This document shows positions 25,738 through 35,296 of a stretch of 64,000 nt of DNA, in pieces. The stretch is taken from the NCBI GenBank assembly GCA_035530875.1, contig DATKUB010000057.1, positions 1-64,000 on the forward strand, written 5' to 3'. Under the pieces are notes generated by a model, which saw nothing but the letters and a program-made list of their open reading frames with translations, searched no databases and had not been told where the DNA came from. Each line of letters opens with the position of its first letter. Position 1 is the stretch's first letter. The translations under genes were made by a program, and so were the position numbers. This DNA comes from JANXYY01 sp035530875 (GTDB lineage: Bacteria; Actinomycetota; Actinomycetes; Nanopelagicales; Nanopelagicaceae).

Positions 25738-26889
25738 TTAGGTTAATGAGAGCATTCGGTCTAAAGCTATTTTCGCGTACTTAGCGATATTTGGTTCAAC
25801 TGAAATCTGGTTAACGACCCGCCCGTCAACGAGGGATTCGAGGGCCCACACCAAATGCGGCAGATCGATTCGATTCATGGTTGAGCAGTAGCAGACGGCC
25901 TTATCGAGAAAGACAATTTTCTTGTCCGGGTGGGATTCGGCTAACCGTTGTACGAGGTTTAACTCGGTGCCAATGGCCCAAGACGACCCGCTCGGAGCCG
26001 AGGCGATGGTCCTGATTATAAATTCCGTGGAGCCCACCAAATCGGCAGAACGAACGACGTCATGGGTGCACTCTGGATGGACTAACACTTTGACGTCTGG
26101 GATTCGGTTCCTTACTTCATTTACGGATTCAACGGTGAAGCGACCATGAACTGAACAATGTCCGCGCCAGAGAATTACTTTGGCACTTCGCAAATCAGCT
26201 TCGCTGAGGCCTCCCATTGGCTTCCATGGGTCCCAAGTCACACATTGATCCAACGAAATTCCGAGCTGCAAGACCGCGGTGTTTCGCCCTAAGTGTTGAT
26301 CTGGGAGGAAAAGTATTCGCTCGCCTTGCTCGAGTGCCCAATTCATCGCCGTGCGGGCGTTTGATGAAGTGCAGATTGTGCCGCCATTGCGGCCGGTGAA
26401 AGCTTTGATTTGAGCGGACGAATTCATGTACGTGACGGGGACGGTGCCAGTTGCCAACCCGAGTTGATTTAGTTGTTCCCAACACCTAGCGACTTGCTCT
26501 CCCGATGCCATATCAGCCATCGAGCAGCCAGCTGCCAGATCTGGCAGAACCACTTGCTGGTTCCCACTAGTGAGGATGTCTGCACTCTCGGCCATGAAGT
26601 GGACCCCGCAGAACACGATGTATTTGGCTTCTGGCCGGTTAGCCGCCGCCTGGGCCAGTTTGAACGAATCGCCCGTTACGTCAGCAAAGGCGATGATCTC
26701 ATCGCGCTGATAGTGGTGTCCGAGTATGTATGCCTGGTCGCCCAACTTTTCACGCGCAATTCTAGCCCGCTCGATCAGATCAGGGTCGCTGGCTGGCGGA
26801 AGTTGGCCTTCACAGGAAACGCCGCGTTCGCTGTCGAGATCTTTTTCCGAGCCAAGAAGTAAGAGATTGGCGATGCTGGCAGTAGTCAC
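25738..26889 (-). CDS. nadA: Quinolinate synthase
   Basis: 383 residues. Condenses iminoaspartate with dihydroxyacetone phosphate to quinolinate for NAD synthesis, using a 4Fe-4S cluster. The three cluster cysteines are in AAGCSMADMA, HPECTHDVV and KAVCYCSTMNRIDLPHL. ILGHHYQRDEIIAFADVTGDS is the substrate-binding start. The GTG at 26889 begins the frame. nadB and nadC are not nearby, and the Fe-S carrier gene erpA is about 1.3 kb away on the other strand. Confidence 0.95.
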   Translation of the reverse strand: MTTASIANLLLLGSEKDLDSERGVSCEGQLPPASDPDLIERARIAREKLGDQAYILGHHYQRDEIIAFADVTGDSFKLAQAAANRPEAKYIVFCGVHFMAESADILTSGNQQVVLPDLAAGCSMADMASGEQVARCWEQLNQLGLATGTVPVTYMNSSAQIKAFTGRNGGTICTSSNARTAMNWALEQGERILFLPDQHLGRNTAVLQLGISLDQCVTWDPWKPMGGLSEADLRSAKVILWRGHCSVHGRFTVESVNEVRNRIPDVKVLVHPECTHDVVRSADLVGSTEFIIRTIASAPSGSSWAIGTELNLVQRLAESHPDKKIVFLDKAVCYCSTMNRIDLPHLVWALESLVDGRVVNQISVEPNIAKYAKIALDRMLSLT

Positions 26890-26959
26890 CAGTCAATAAT
26901 GGCAGAGTTTGGCGGTCTGGTCGTATTGAGCGAGTTTTCGATTGAGAGAGTATTTAGCC

Positions 26960-28078
26960 ATGCGGGTATTAATTGCTTCGGATTCATTTGGCAGCTCCTT
27001 GAGCGCGGAGGATGCCTGTAAGGCGATCGCGACGGGCTGGGCAAACGCCGCACCGCACGACCGGGTAGACATTCTTCCGCTTTCGGATGGTGGACCCGGT
27101 TTTGTCTCCGTTATGTCAAGGCTTACAGGGGCTAAGACCTTAGAAGTGCCAATCCATTCGCCGTTAGGTTCGCAGATCACGGCTTCGATTGTGATCGCCG
27201 GGGAGAGCGCATTTATCGAGAGCGCTCAAGCATGTGGTCGAAATCTGATCGATGACACCGCCTCGCTTGGGGTTAGGTGCGGATCCACCTTCGGCGTGGG
27301 TGAGCTGGTAGCCCGCGCGCTGGACATTGGCGGAATTAAAAAGATCGTTGTTGGCCTTGGTGGAAGCGGAACCAATGATGGCGGAGCGGGGTTGCTCTCA
27401 GCTCTCGGGGCTACTCCAAGTGATCTTCTGAACAGCGGTGGAGCCGCCTTGGGTGATGTGTCAGAAGTCAATGTTGATCGGCCTAGAGAGCGATCTAGCG
27501 GGGTTGAACTACTCATTGCCACAGACGTAGATAACCCGCTAACCGGCCCGCAGGGGGCCACTGAGGTCTATGCCCCGCAGAAAGGAGCCACCGTCGCTGA
27601 CGTGGCAGAACTTGAAGCAGCGTTGACCCATTTCGCAGCGATAACCGACCCAGCCCTTTCATCGGCTCCAGGTTCGGGTGCGGCCGGGGGCCTAGGCTTC
27701 GGGTTCATGCTCATTGGAGCTAGCCGGCGATCGGGAATCGAATTGGTGTCCGAATCGGTCTCGTTGGACCAGGCGATAGCCCGATCTGACCTCGTCATTA
27801 CAGGTGAAGGCTCGTTCGATTGGCAATCGCTGCGAGGGAAGGTGATCGCCGGCGTTTCGCATACCGCGGCCAAACTCGGCAAGCCGGTGGTCGTGATTGC
27901 CGGCCAGGTCCTCCTCGCTCGACGGGAGTTCCTTGGACTTGGGGTCGAATCGGCCTACGCCGTGGCCCAGACACCAACTGAGGTAGCAAACTCGCTGGCC
28001 GATCCGGTGTGCACGCTCATTCGACGGGCGGAATCCGTGGCTAGGACCTGGAGCCCAGCCTCACGTACTGAAAGATAA
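26960..28078 (+). CDS. Glycerate kinase
   Basis: 372 residues of the GK1 glycerate kinase family (GlxK type). Motifs: MRVLIASDSFGSSLSA at the start, LPLSDGGPGF, VGLGGSGTNDGGAGLLSALG, and GAAGGLGFGFMLIGA with the closing VITGEGSFDWQSLRGK. Phosphorylates D-glycerate with ATP. The ATG at 26960 is preferred over an in-frame start six codons upstream because the family begins with this strand. M. tuberculosis Rv2205c is the positional counterpart, next to the Fe-S carrier gene, as here. Confidence 0.93.
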   Translation: MRVLIASDSFGSSLSAEDACKAIATGWANAAPHDRVDILPLSDGGPGFVSVMSRLTGAKTLEVPIHSPLGSQITASIVIAGESAFIESAQACGRNLIDDTASLGVRCGSTFGVGELVARALDIGGIKKIVVGLGGSGTNDGGAGLLSALGATPSDLLNSGGAALGDVSEVNVDRPRERSSGVELLIATDVDNPLTGPQGATEVYAPQKGATVADVAELEAALTHFAAITDPALSSAPGSGAAGGLGFGFMLIGASRRSGIELVSESVSLDQAIARSDLVITGEGSFDWQSLRGKVIAGVSHTAAKLGKPVVVIAGQVLLARREFLGLGVESAYAVAQTPTEVANSLADPVCTLIRRAESVARTWSPASRTER

Positions 28079-28208
28079 GTGGTGTCCGGGAATGTCGTTG
28101 GCTCTGCAGAGCGTTGGAATATATGGCACCCTTGTCTGGTGCCGGGTTCGGTAAACGGCATTATTAGAAATTATTTAGACCTCGAGATTATTAGGACTGG
28201 AGATTGAC

Positions 28209-28559
28209 ATGACGGTGGAGAGCCAAACTTCGACAAGTGGCGTGCTGTTATCTGAGGGTGCCGCCAAGAAGGTTGCCGAGTTGCTTATCCAAGAGGGACG
28301 CGACGATCTTGCCCTCCGCATCTCCGTCCAACCCGGTGGGTGCTCTGGCATGCGCTATCAGCTTTACTTCGATGACCGCACCCTCGACGGTGATGACGTC
28401 ACGATGTTCGGCAGTGTCAAGGTAGTTACTGACCGCATGAGCGTTCCTTATCTTTCTGGGGCGGTAATTGATCACGTCGACACCATCGAGAAGCAGGGTT
28501 TCACAATCGACAATCCCAACGCGCAAGGTTCCTGCGCTTGCGGAGACTCGTTCCACTAA
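28209..28559 (+). CDS. erpA: Iron-sulfur cluster insertion protein (A-type carrier)
   Basis: 116 residues. The A-type carrier fold is clear: AAKKVAELLIQEGRDDLALRI, then PGGCSGMRYQLYFDD with the first Cys and the C-terminal GSCACGD with the CxC pair. It delivers Fe-S clusters to apoproteins; possible clients in this window are LipA, NadA and the Rieske protein QcrA. ATG at 28209 has GGAG upstream. The 130 bases before it contain only AT-rich promoter-like sequence. Confidence 0.94.
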   Translation: MTVESQTSTSGVLLSEGAAKKVAELLIQEGRDDLALRISVQPGGCSGMRYQLYFDDRTLDGDDVTMFGSVKVVTDRMSVPYLSGAVIDHVDTIEKQGFTIDNPNAQGSCACGDSFH

Positions 28560-28622
28560 TACCGCCGGAGAAGTGCCTCCGCACGGGCCCTAGCGCCGAG
28601 CAAGTGCGGTAGCCTCTCGCCA

Positions 28623-29606
28623 GTGAAGATCGCTATTGCCGGTTCCGTTGCTACCGATCATTTAATGACCTATCCGGGTCGGTTCACGGACTCGCTCGTA
28701 GTCGGCTCCCTTGATACGGTCTCGCTCTCTTTCCTGGTTGATGATCTTGTGGTTCGTCGTGGCGGCTGCGCCGCCAATATTTGTTTCGGACTAGGCAGCC
28801 TCGGTGTTGAACCGCTGCTAGTGGCGGCTGTCGGTTCCGATTGGAGCGACTACGAGGCTTGGCTTGCTCGCCACCGGGTAAACACGAAGGCCGTTCGGGT
28901 ATCGCAGGAACAGCACACTGCTCGCTTTATCTGCACGACGGACCTCGATTTAAATCAGATTGCCTCTTTCTACTCTGGGGCCATGAGCGAAGCTCGTGAC
29001 ATTGAGATCGGTGCTGTTGCTGAGCAATTTGGTGGGCTTGATCTCGTCTTGATCGGCCCTGACGATCCCGATGCCATGCTCAGACATACCGAAGCCTGTA
29101 GGTCCCTTGGCATCCCTTTTGCCGCCGACCCATCTCAGCAGTTGGCCCGAATGGAAGGCGATCAGATTCGAGTATTGGTCGACGGTGCCGCCTACTTCTT
29201 TACCAATGAGTATGAGCGCGCTCTGACATCGCAGAAGACTGGTTGGAGCGATGATGAAGTGCTTGAGCGAGTAGGGGTGCGGATCACTACGCATGGCGCT
29301 CGCGGGGCCTTGATTGAACGAAACGGCAATGGTCCGGTTTCCGTTGGCGTTCCGCAAGAGAAAGCTAAGGTCGATCCAACTGGGGTGGGCGATGCATTTC
29401 GGTCCGGATTCTTAGCTGGGCTTGCGTGGGAGTTAAGCGACGAACGGTGCGGTCAACTCGGGGCGATGCTGGCAACTTACGTCATTGAAACTCAAGGGAC
29501 TCAGGAATACCGAATCAATCGCGACGACTTTCTCGAACGGTTCTCATCGGCATATGGCGACGTTGCCACCGCTGATGTCGCCGAACAAATCGACTGCATT
29601 TACTAA
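28623..29606 (+). CDS. PfkB-family kinase (adenosine kinase AdoK-like)
   Basis: 327 residues of the ribokinase/PfkB family. It has a Gly-rich N-terminal substrate region (VVRRGGCAANICFGLGSLG) and the catalytic signature DPTGVGDAFRSGFLAGLAW with the base Asp. In M. tuberculosis the gene at this position between the Fe-S carrier and ctaC is the adenosine kinase adoK (Rv2202c), so adenosine or a related nucleoside is the first guess, by synteny only. It starts 63 bases after erpA; probably co-transcribed. Confidence 0.9.
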   Translation: MKIAIAGSVATDHLMTYPGRFTDSLVVGSLDTVSLSFLVDDLVVRRGGCAANICFGLGSLGVEPLLVAAVGSDWSDYEAWLARHRVNTKAVRVSQEQHTARFICTTDLDLNQIASFYSGAMSEARDIEIGAVAEQFGGLDLVLIGPDDPDAMLRHTEACRSLGIPFAADPSQQLARMEGDQIRVLVDGAAYFFTNEYERALTSQKTGWSDDEVLERVGVRITTHGARGALIERNGNGPVSVGVPQEKAKVDPTGVGDAFRSGFLAGLAWELSDERCGQLGAMLATYVIETQGTQEYRINRDDFLERFSSAYGDVATADVAEQIDCIY

Positions 29607-29630
29607 TTCAGTAGTGCTAGTTCGGCTAAC

Positions 29631-30281
29631 TTATGAAATCAATTTGGCGAAGACGACGAGATCTCTGATGTATTTATGCCGGGTGAAGTCATAGTCGCCG
29701 CAGGTAATCAACCGCAGGCCCGGATGGTTCAGGTCGCCGTATACGGCTTCAGTTGGAAAATCCCGCTTTAAGAATGAAGCCATTCTCGTCACAACAAACG
29801 AGGCGGTTGATCCATCTGCTCGAGCAATCGAGATTCGATCTCCAAGGCGCATCTTGTTCAAGTTATAAAAGACTCCGGGGCCGTTCCAATCAATGTGACC
29901 AGCAATGATTGACGGACCCATTTCACCCGGAGTTGGAGACCCGGTGTACCAACCGGCTGGAAAAGCGGTGGGGGGTACCTGAAGGCTTCCGTTTTTTAAA
30001 AGTCCAAGCTTCATAAGTCTTGAATCGAGGTTAAGAGAAGGAATCTGGATCCTGGTAGGGATCGAGCGATTCATCGGAATGGATTGTTTTGAAATCTTTG
30101 GAGTGATTGATGTGGACTTATTTGATTCACGCGTCAACGACAGAGCCGATGCATCAATCTGGTAGGCAGACCCAGACGTACCCAACACGATTGCAAGAAT
30201 CATCGGTGAGGCTATTGCTAATCGCCTACCACGATTCATTGCATCTCCCGCGCTGTGTTGATGCATCGGCTTCGACGTCAT
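29631..30281 (-). CDS. Class F-like sortase
   Basis: 216 residues with an N-terminal signal/membrane segment (LAIASPMILAIVLGTSGSAY) and a C-terminal sortase domain. The catalytic His is in IIAGHIDWNGPG, the Cys in LRLITCGDYD and an Arg in KYIRDLVVFA. PTRIQIPSLNLDSRLMKLGL is the typical start of this sortase class. It acts outside the membrane, cleaving a sorting signal and joining proteins to the wall. The only candidate substrate nearby is the ice-binding-type protein that ends seven bases upstream, so the two form an operon of substrate then enzyme. The start could also be at 30239. Confidence 0.85.
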   Translation of the reverse strand: MTSKPMHQHSAGDAMNRGRRLAIASPMILAIVLGTSGSAYQIDASALSLTRESNKSTSITPKISKQSIPMNRSIPTRIQIPSLNLDSRLMKLGLLKNGSLQVPPTAFPAGWYTGSPTPGEMGPSIIAGHIDWNGPGVFYNLNKMRLGDRISIARADGSTASFVVTRMASFLKRDFPTEAVYGDLNHPGLRLITCGDYDFTRHKYIRDLVVFAKLIS

Positions 30282-30288
30282 TTGGTTC

Positions 30289-31200
30289 TTATCCGAAGAT
30301 CGCCGTGCTTCCGTCGCCAGTGTTAACAGATCCTTTTGGCTTCTTAACGATCTGAACCGGTGTTGGTGTTGGAGTAGGTGTTGGCGTCACCGTCGATGTT
30401 GGAGTAGGCGTTGGAGTAGGCGTCACCGTCGATGTTGGAGTAGGCGTTGGAGTAGGCGTTAGGCAAGTCGGCTTGGTGATGTGGTTGCTGTCTAATGTGA
30501 CTGCACCGTTCAATGCCAGAACACTTCCATCAACATTTACTCCGGTTGTCAACGTGATGCTCTGCTGAGCTAGGAGTGTGCCGCGGAACGTTGAGTTTGT
30601 ACCCAACGTGATTGAACTTCCCATCTGCCAGAAGACATTGCAGGACTGGGCGCCGTTGATCAAGGAGATATTGCTTGCCGACGCAGTGGTTAAAGTCGAA
30701 CCGGCCTGGAATACGAAGATTGAGCCGGAGTCGCCAGCGCCATCTAGGGTTAGGGTGCCGGTGAGTCCGAGCGAAGTGGCTGAACTGTAGGCGCCAGCGA
30801 GCAGTGTCCGACCGCCCAAATCACCGGAAATCGTAGTCGTTGGGCTTTCCGCCACGGCTGCGTTGTAGGCGGTAACCAGAGCATCTTTGGCGCCTTGGGT
30901 GACCGCATCGCCGGCATGATTTGTACCACTCTGAGTAATGCTCGAAAACCCAACGATAGTGGTGGTTGGGAAGGTGCCAATGTCGCCAGTGATGGTGGTT
31001 GGTCCAGTGTTTGTGATGCCGGCTCCAGCAAGTACTGCAAACCCGTCGGCGCTTCCAAGCGTAATTGGCGTTACTGCTGCCTGTGACCCACCGGCGAGCG
31101 AGAGCATCAGTCCGGTGGCGGTTAAACCCACACTTGCTACTGCCACGATGGAGCGTAAATATTTCGTTTTTCGATTCTGAAAATTCTTTGCTTGCAACAT
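30289..31200 (-). CDS. Ice-binding-like (DUF3494) secreted protein
   Basis: 303 residues. Signal peptide at about 14-43, then a DUF3494 ice-binding-type beta-solenoid domain (about 47-240) with GDIGTFPTTTIVGFSSI, GDLGGRTLLAGAY, SGSIFVFQAGSTLTT, GTNSTFRGTLLA and NVDGSVLALNGAVTL. A Thr/Pro low-complexity linker follows and the chain ends PKGSVNTGDGSTAIFG. No LPxTG or terminal hydrophobic helix is present. The adjacent sortase suggests wall attachment through this Gly/Thr-rich tail. The family includes true ice-binding proteins but also adhesins, so the function is inferred. ATG at 31200 has AAAGGG upstream. Confidence 0.87.
   Translation of the reverse strand: MLQAKNFQNRKTKYLRSIVAVASVGLTATGLMLSLAGGSQAAVTPITLGSADGFAVLAGAGITNTGPTTITGDIGTFPTTTIVGFSSITQSGTNHAGDAVTQGAKDALVTAYNAAVAESPTTTISGDLGGRTLLAGAYSSATSLGLTGTLTLDGAGDSGSIFVFQAGSTLTTASASNISLINGAQSCNVFWQMGSSITLGTNSTFRGTLLAQQSITLTTGVNVDGSVLALNGAVTLDSNHITKPTCLTPTPTPTPTSTVTPTPTPTPTSTVTPTPTPTPTPVQIVKKPKGSVNTGDGSTAIFG
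30358..30462. repeat. Low-complexity Thr-Pro coding repeat
   Basis: Repeating GTTGGAGTAGGC-type units (minus strand: Thr-Pro codons) with an approximately 36-base higher-order period giving TPTPTPTPTSTV twice, inside the linker of the ice-binding-like protein. Such arrays expand and contract easily. Confidence 0.75.
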
Positions 31201-31435
31201 ACTGATCCCTTTCGATTGGTCACTACAGGCGCGTCGTCTCAGGAAGCCCATTCAACTGAGATTAAAATGGCTCGTACCATCACTACGGGCGTTTAGGTTA
31301 GCCCCTGCATCAGAGCGTGCAAAAGGGGTTCGCATAAGAAATTACCTTGCCACCACCGTAGCACCGTTCAAGTCGGGCTGGTTGCTGAAATTGGTCGGTT
31401 CTAAAAGTGACAGGATATTGGCAGGTTGCGAATTG

Positions 31436-31651
31436 CTAGGTAATGCGCCTGATCACGAACGTGAAGTCAGTTTTCGACACCAATTCCTGGTTGCTCATTC
31501 GACACCAAGCTGGCACGTCATACGCGGCGGCCGGATCGTCGGCAATCAACGTGATGGTTTCGCCGATCTCAAGCTCGATGATTCTTCGGGCCAGCAGAAT
31601 TATAGGTTGCGGACACTTCAATCCGCTTGCCTCAATTTTGAGATCGTTCAT
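31436..31651 (-). CDS. TusA/SirA-like sulfur carrier
   Basis: 71 residues. The family signature is LKCPQPIILLARRI, with the reactive Cys followed by Pro-x-Pro, then the GETITLIADDPAAAYDVPAWC region. TusA-type proteins accept persulfide sulfur from a cysteine desulfurase and pass it on to tRNA or cofactors. Its ATG overlaps the TGA of the desulfurase-like gene (ATGA), so the two are made together and probably interact. Confidence 0.9.
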   Translation of the reverse strand: MNDLKIEASGLKCPQPIILLARRIIELEIGETITLIADDPAAAYDVPAWCRMSNQELVSKTDFTFVIRRIT

Positions 31652-32748
31652 CTCATCAACTTTTTTCGAACGTTGGCGATTGCTACTGGTATCAATTCAC
31701 AGAATCGATCGATATCTTGACCAGAGACAAAGTGCGGCAAAGTTACGCGAATATTTCCGTGTGTTAGAGCGCCCATGGCCGCAAGAACATGACTTGGTTG
31801 AAGTTGATCAGAGGTGCAAGCAGATCCGGATCCAACGACAAACCCCTCGCGGGCAAATTCCTCGACCAGGCTTTCACCATCGCAGTAGAGTGCAGAGAAG
31901 GTGACAATGTTTGGGACACGTTCTATCGCGTCCCCGACGACCTCCACATCTGCAACTTTGGCTGCCACAAGCCGGATTTGGTCGACGAATTTTCGATTTC
32001 GATCTCCCTCCGTCTGCTCATCTGCTTGCCATGCCTCCAGCGCCGCGGCTGCTGCCAGAGCTAAGGGGATCGATGAGGTGCCGACCTCACGCTGCTCTCG
32101 GCTGCTGGCCCATGGGAATCGCCAGCGAGCTCCGGTTCGGATTGCGTAAACACCTACCCCAGCCGGTCCAGACCAACTACGCGCATCGGCGCTGGCGTAA
32201 CTCCAATTACCGGGAAGATTGATCCGCCCGGCACCTGCGCCTAGATCGATATGGAGCGGCACCTGGCACTTTTCAGCTAGATCAGCCACGTTGTCCAGGG
32301 GTTGGCGAGTGCCAACCTCGCCATTGGCAGCCTGCAAGCTCACTACGCCGGTGCCTGGCAGAAGTGCCGCTTCTAGTTCGTCCAGATTAACTGAGCCTGA
32401 TCGATCCACCGAGATTTGGACTGAGTCTGGCCTGCTAGCTGCGATCGCAAGAATTTCGGATCTCTCAACCCGACTGGTCACGAAGCGGCCGCCGCGGCTT
32501 GCCAGGGCTCCTTCCAGCGCCAGAACCGGCGCCAAGGCGCTCTCTCCGACCAAGTAGATCTCATCCGGCCTAACCCCTAAATTGGCTGCCAAACTATCTT
32601 TTGCCCCGGTCAACAAGGTTCTGGCCCTTGCTGCATCCCGCCCAATTCGCTGCGGGTCAGCCCAGCCAGAATCGAATGCAGCGAGCAATATTTCGCGGGC
32701 TTCTGGGTGCAGGGGCTGGTCCGAGTCGAATCGAGTCTCGGGTCTCAT
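31648..32748 (-). CDS. Cysteine desulfurase-like protein lacking the PLP lysine
   Basis: 366 residues of the aminotransferase class V (NifS) fold. Conserved elements are ANGEVGTRQPL, HIDLGAGAGRIN, the catalytic Cys loop VVGSGSACTSDQLQPSHVL and an active-site-like NIVTFS strand. But where cysteine desulfurases have SAHKxxGPxG the sequence is DARSWSGPAG: the His is Arg and the Schiff-base Lys is Ser, and the phosphate and Gln contacts to PLP are also altered. It is therefore unlikely to be a normal desulfurase. Start chosen at MRPETRFDSDQ (32748); an open frame runs further but into the divergent ctaC. Paired with TusA. Confidence 0.83.
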   Translation of the reverse strand: MRPETRFDSDQPLHPEAREILLAAFDSGWADPQRIGRDAARARTLLTGAKDSLAANLGVRPDEIYLVGESALAPVLALEGALASRGGRFVTSRVERSEILAIAASRPDSVQISVDRSGSVNLDELEAALLPGTGVVSLQAANGEVGTRQPLDNVADLAEKCQVPLHIDLGAGAGRINLPGNWSYASADARSWSGPAGVGVYAIRTGARWRFPWASSREQREVGTSSIPLALAAAAALEAWQADEQTEGDRNRKFVDQIRLVAAKVADVEVVGDAIERVPNIVTFSALYCDGESLVEEFAREGFVVGSGSACTSDQLQPSHVLAAMGALTHGNIRVTLPHFVSGQDIDRFCELIPVAIANVRKKLMR

Positions 32749-32789
32749 AGTCCGGACGCTACTAGGCATTTCCAGCCGATGTGCCAGGA

Positions 32790-33593
32790 ATGGGACGCAA
32801 GCCGGTAGATCTCCACTATTCTTCCGAGGTGCCAAGTCGTTCAAAATCCCGCCGCCCAGCCTTAATCAGCTCGCTCGCTGTCCTTCTGGTGCTCGCACTC
32901 AGTGGCTGTTCGGCCGCCTCTTTGCCGCGATTAGGACTGCCCGCTCCAGCCACCAAAGAGGGACACATCTCTGTTGCCTTGTGGCAAGGGGCCTGGATTG
33001 CCGCCTTAGCAGTCGGTGCTCTCGTGTGGGGCTTGATCATTTGGGCGATCATCTTCCACCGCCGCCGCGGCGATCACATTCCAGCCCAGACCAAGTACAA
33101 CGTGCCCATCGAAGTTCTTTACACAGTGATCCCTTTTTTAATCGTTGCAGTCCTCTTCTTCTTCACTGCCCGTGACGAAACAAAACTGACAGCGATTAGC
33201 AGTAACTCGAGTGCGGTCCACATCATTCACGTAAATGGAATGCGTTGGTCTTGGCAGTTCACCTATGAAGATCTACCTCCGTCCACGACCGTGACCGGTA
33301 CGCCTGACCAGCCGCCGACTCTCTATCTGCCGCTCAATGAGAAGGTTCGATTCGTAATCACGACGTCCGATGTGAACCATTCATTCTGGGTTCCAGCGTT
33401 CATCATGAAGATGGATGCGATCGCCGGTCGCACAAATCAGTTTGAGGTAACGCCAGACAAGCTTGGAGTGTATGCAGGAAAGTGTGCCGAACTCTGCGGC
33501 CGGGATCACTCGCGAATGCTATTTAACGTGGCGGTTGTGCCTGCCTCAGATTATGAACAGAGACTTGCAGCAATGAAGGGAAGTGCAGCATGA
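32790..33593 (+). CDS. ctaC: Cytochrome c oxidase subunit II
   Basis: 267 residues. An N-terminal lipoprotein signal (LALSGCSA) is followed by two transmembrane helices (about residues 66-90 and 107-130) and a periplasmic CuA domain. CuA ligands are visible in [12 protein letters not shown] and [12 protein letters not shown] (two Cys, two His, Met, and the backbone Glu). It is the electron entry site of aa3 oxidase; in actinobacteria it takes electrons from the fused cytochrome cc of the bc1 complex. I use the ATG at 32790; a GTG three codons upstream is also possible. Divergent from the desulfurase-like gene with about 40 bases between. Confidence 0.95.
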   Translation: MGRKPVDLHYSSEVPSRSKSRRPALISSLAVLLVLALSGCSAASLPRLGLPAPATKEGHISVALWQGAWIAALAVGALVWGLIIWAIIFHRRRGDHIPAQTKYNVPIEVLYTVIPFLIVAVLFFFTARDETKLTAISSNSSAVHIIHVNGMRWSWQFTYEDLPPSTTVTGTPDQPPTLYLPLNEKVRFVITTSDVNHSFWVPAFIMKMDAIAGRTNQFEVTPDKLGVYAGKCAELCGRDHSRMLFNVAVVPASDYEQRLAAMKGSAA

Positions 33594-35296
33594 CGACCCT
33601 TGCTCAGCCCCCAGTGACCTCGGCAGGTCAACCGCAACGCGAGCCGCGCGGGCGATTGATCATCAAGATGCTGACCACGACCGATCACAAAATGATCGGC
33701 TACATGTACCTAGTTACCACTTTCATCTGGTTCCTAATCGGTGGCGTACTGGCGCTTCTTCTCAGATCTGAATTGGCCCGCCCAGGTCTGCAGTTCTTTA
33801 GCAATGATCAGTACAACCAAATTTTTACAATGCACGGCACGATCATGCTGTTGATGTTTGCAACTCCGCTATTCGTCGGGTTCGCAAACGTCATCATGCC
33901 GCTCCAAATCGGCGCAGCTGACGTTGCTTTCCCGCGCATGAACATGCTGAGCTACTGGCTCTACCTATTCGGTGGAATCATGGCTTTCTCTGGTTTCCTC
34001 ACTCCTGGCGGTGCGGCTTCGTTTGGCTGGACCGCTTACGCGCCGCTGGCCAATTCAACATATTCGCCGGGGCTCGGCGGAGACCTGTGGGTGGTGGGAC
34101 TTGCGATCGGAGGCATCGGGACCATTCTTGGTGGCGTCAACTTCATTACGACTATCGTCGTAATGCGAGCGCCGGGCATGACCATGTTCCGGATGTCGAT
34201 CTTCACGTGGAACGTTCTACTCACGTCGATCCTGGTCCTGCTGGCCTTCCCGCCGCTAGCTGCGGCACTCCTTGGCCTCGAGGCGGATCGCAGGTTTGGC
34301 GCCCACATATTTGATCCGGCCAATGGCGGCGCCATGCTCTGGCAACACCTCTTCTGGTTTTTTGGACATCCCGAGGTCTACATTTTGGCGTTGCCATTCT
34401 TCGGAATCGCAACCGAGATTTTGCCGGTGTTTAGCCGGAAGCCGATCTTTGGCTACAAGGGCCTAGTAGCGGCGACGATTTCGATCTCGGCACTCTCGGT
34501 TGCGGTCTGGGCACACCACATGTTCGTAACAGGCGCGGTTCTGTTGCCGTTTTTCTCTTTCATGACCTTCCTCATTGGTGTTCCGACGGGCGTAAAGTTC
34601 TTCAACTGGGTCGGAACGATCTGGCGCGGGTCACTCTCTTTCGAAACACCAATGCTCTGGGTCATGGGCTTCCTGGTTACCTTCTTGTTCGGTGGATTAA
34701 CCGGAATAATTCTGGCCAGCCCGCCGCTGGATTTCCAGGTGTCAGACACTTACTTTGTTGTAGCTCACTTCCATTACGTGCTCTTTGGCACTGTCGTGTT
34801 CACGATGTTCGGCGGCTTCTACTTCTGGTGGCCGAAGATGACCGGGCGGATGTTGAACGAGCGTTTGGGCAAGATTCACTTCTGGACACTGTTTATCGGT
34901 TTCCACCTGACCTTCTTGGTGCAGCACTGGCTCGGCGCAATGGGCATGCCCAGACGTTACGCGGACTACCTGCCTAACGAAGGGTTCACAACCCTGAACA
35001 CAATCTCAACGATCGGCGCATTCTTACTGGCACTTTCAACAATGCCTTTCCTCTGGAATGTCTGGATCACTCGTAAATCTCCAATGGTTGGTGTCGACGA
35101 CCCATGGGGCTATGGAGCTTCGCTCGAATGGGCCACTTCCTGCCCACCACCGCGGCACAACTTCACTCAGATACCGAGAATTCGTAGTGAGCGACCCGCC
35201 TTCGATCTTCATTACCCGCATCTAGCGGCAGTTGGCGCTCATGAGGACACAGATCTAGTAACGCCTACGGCACCAGCCGCGGGGGAGATCAAATGA
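33590..35296 (+). CDS. ctaD: Cytochrome c oxidase subunit I
   Basis: 568 residues with twelve transmembrane helices. Heme and copper ligands sit in [14 protein letters not shown] (heme a His), [14 protein letters not shown] (CuB His and the His-Tyr crosslink), [11 protein letters not shown] (CuB His pair) and HFHYVLFGT (heme a3 and heme a His). It reduces O2 to water and pumps protons. Its ATG overlaps the TGA of ctaC and its TGA overlaps the ATG of ctaF, so the three are translated in series. Confidence 0.97.
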   Translation: MTTLAQPPVTSAGQPQREPRGRLIIKMLTTTDHKMIGYMYLVTTFIWFLIGGVLALLLRSELARPGLQFFSNDQYNQIFTMHGTIMLLMFATPLFVGFANVIMPLQIGAADVAFPRMNMLSYWLYLFGGIMAFSGFLTPGGAASFGWTAYAPLANSTYSPGLGGDLWVVGLAIGGIGTILGGVNFITTIVVMRAPGMTMFRMSIFTWNVLLTSILVLLAFPPLAAALLGLEADRRFGAHIFDPANGGAMLWQHLFWFFGHPEVYILALPFFGIATEILPVFSRKPIFGYKGLVAATISISALSVAVWAHHMFVTGAVLLPFFSFMTFLIGVPTGVKFFNWVGTIWRGSLSFETPMLWVMGFLVTFLFGGLTGIILASPPLDFQVSDTYFVVAHFHYVLFGTVVFTMFGGFYFWWPKMTGRMLNERLGKIHFWTLFIGFHLTFLVQHWLGAMGMPRRYADYLPNEGFTTLNTISTIGAFLLALSTMPFLWNVWITRKSPMVGVDDPWGYGASLEWATSCPPPRHNFTQIPRIRSERPAFDLHYPHLAAVGAHEDTDLVTPTAPAAGEIK

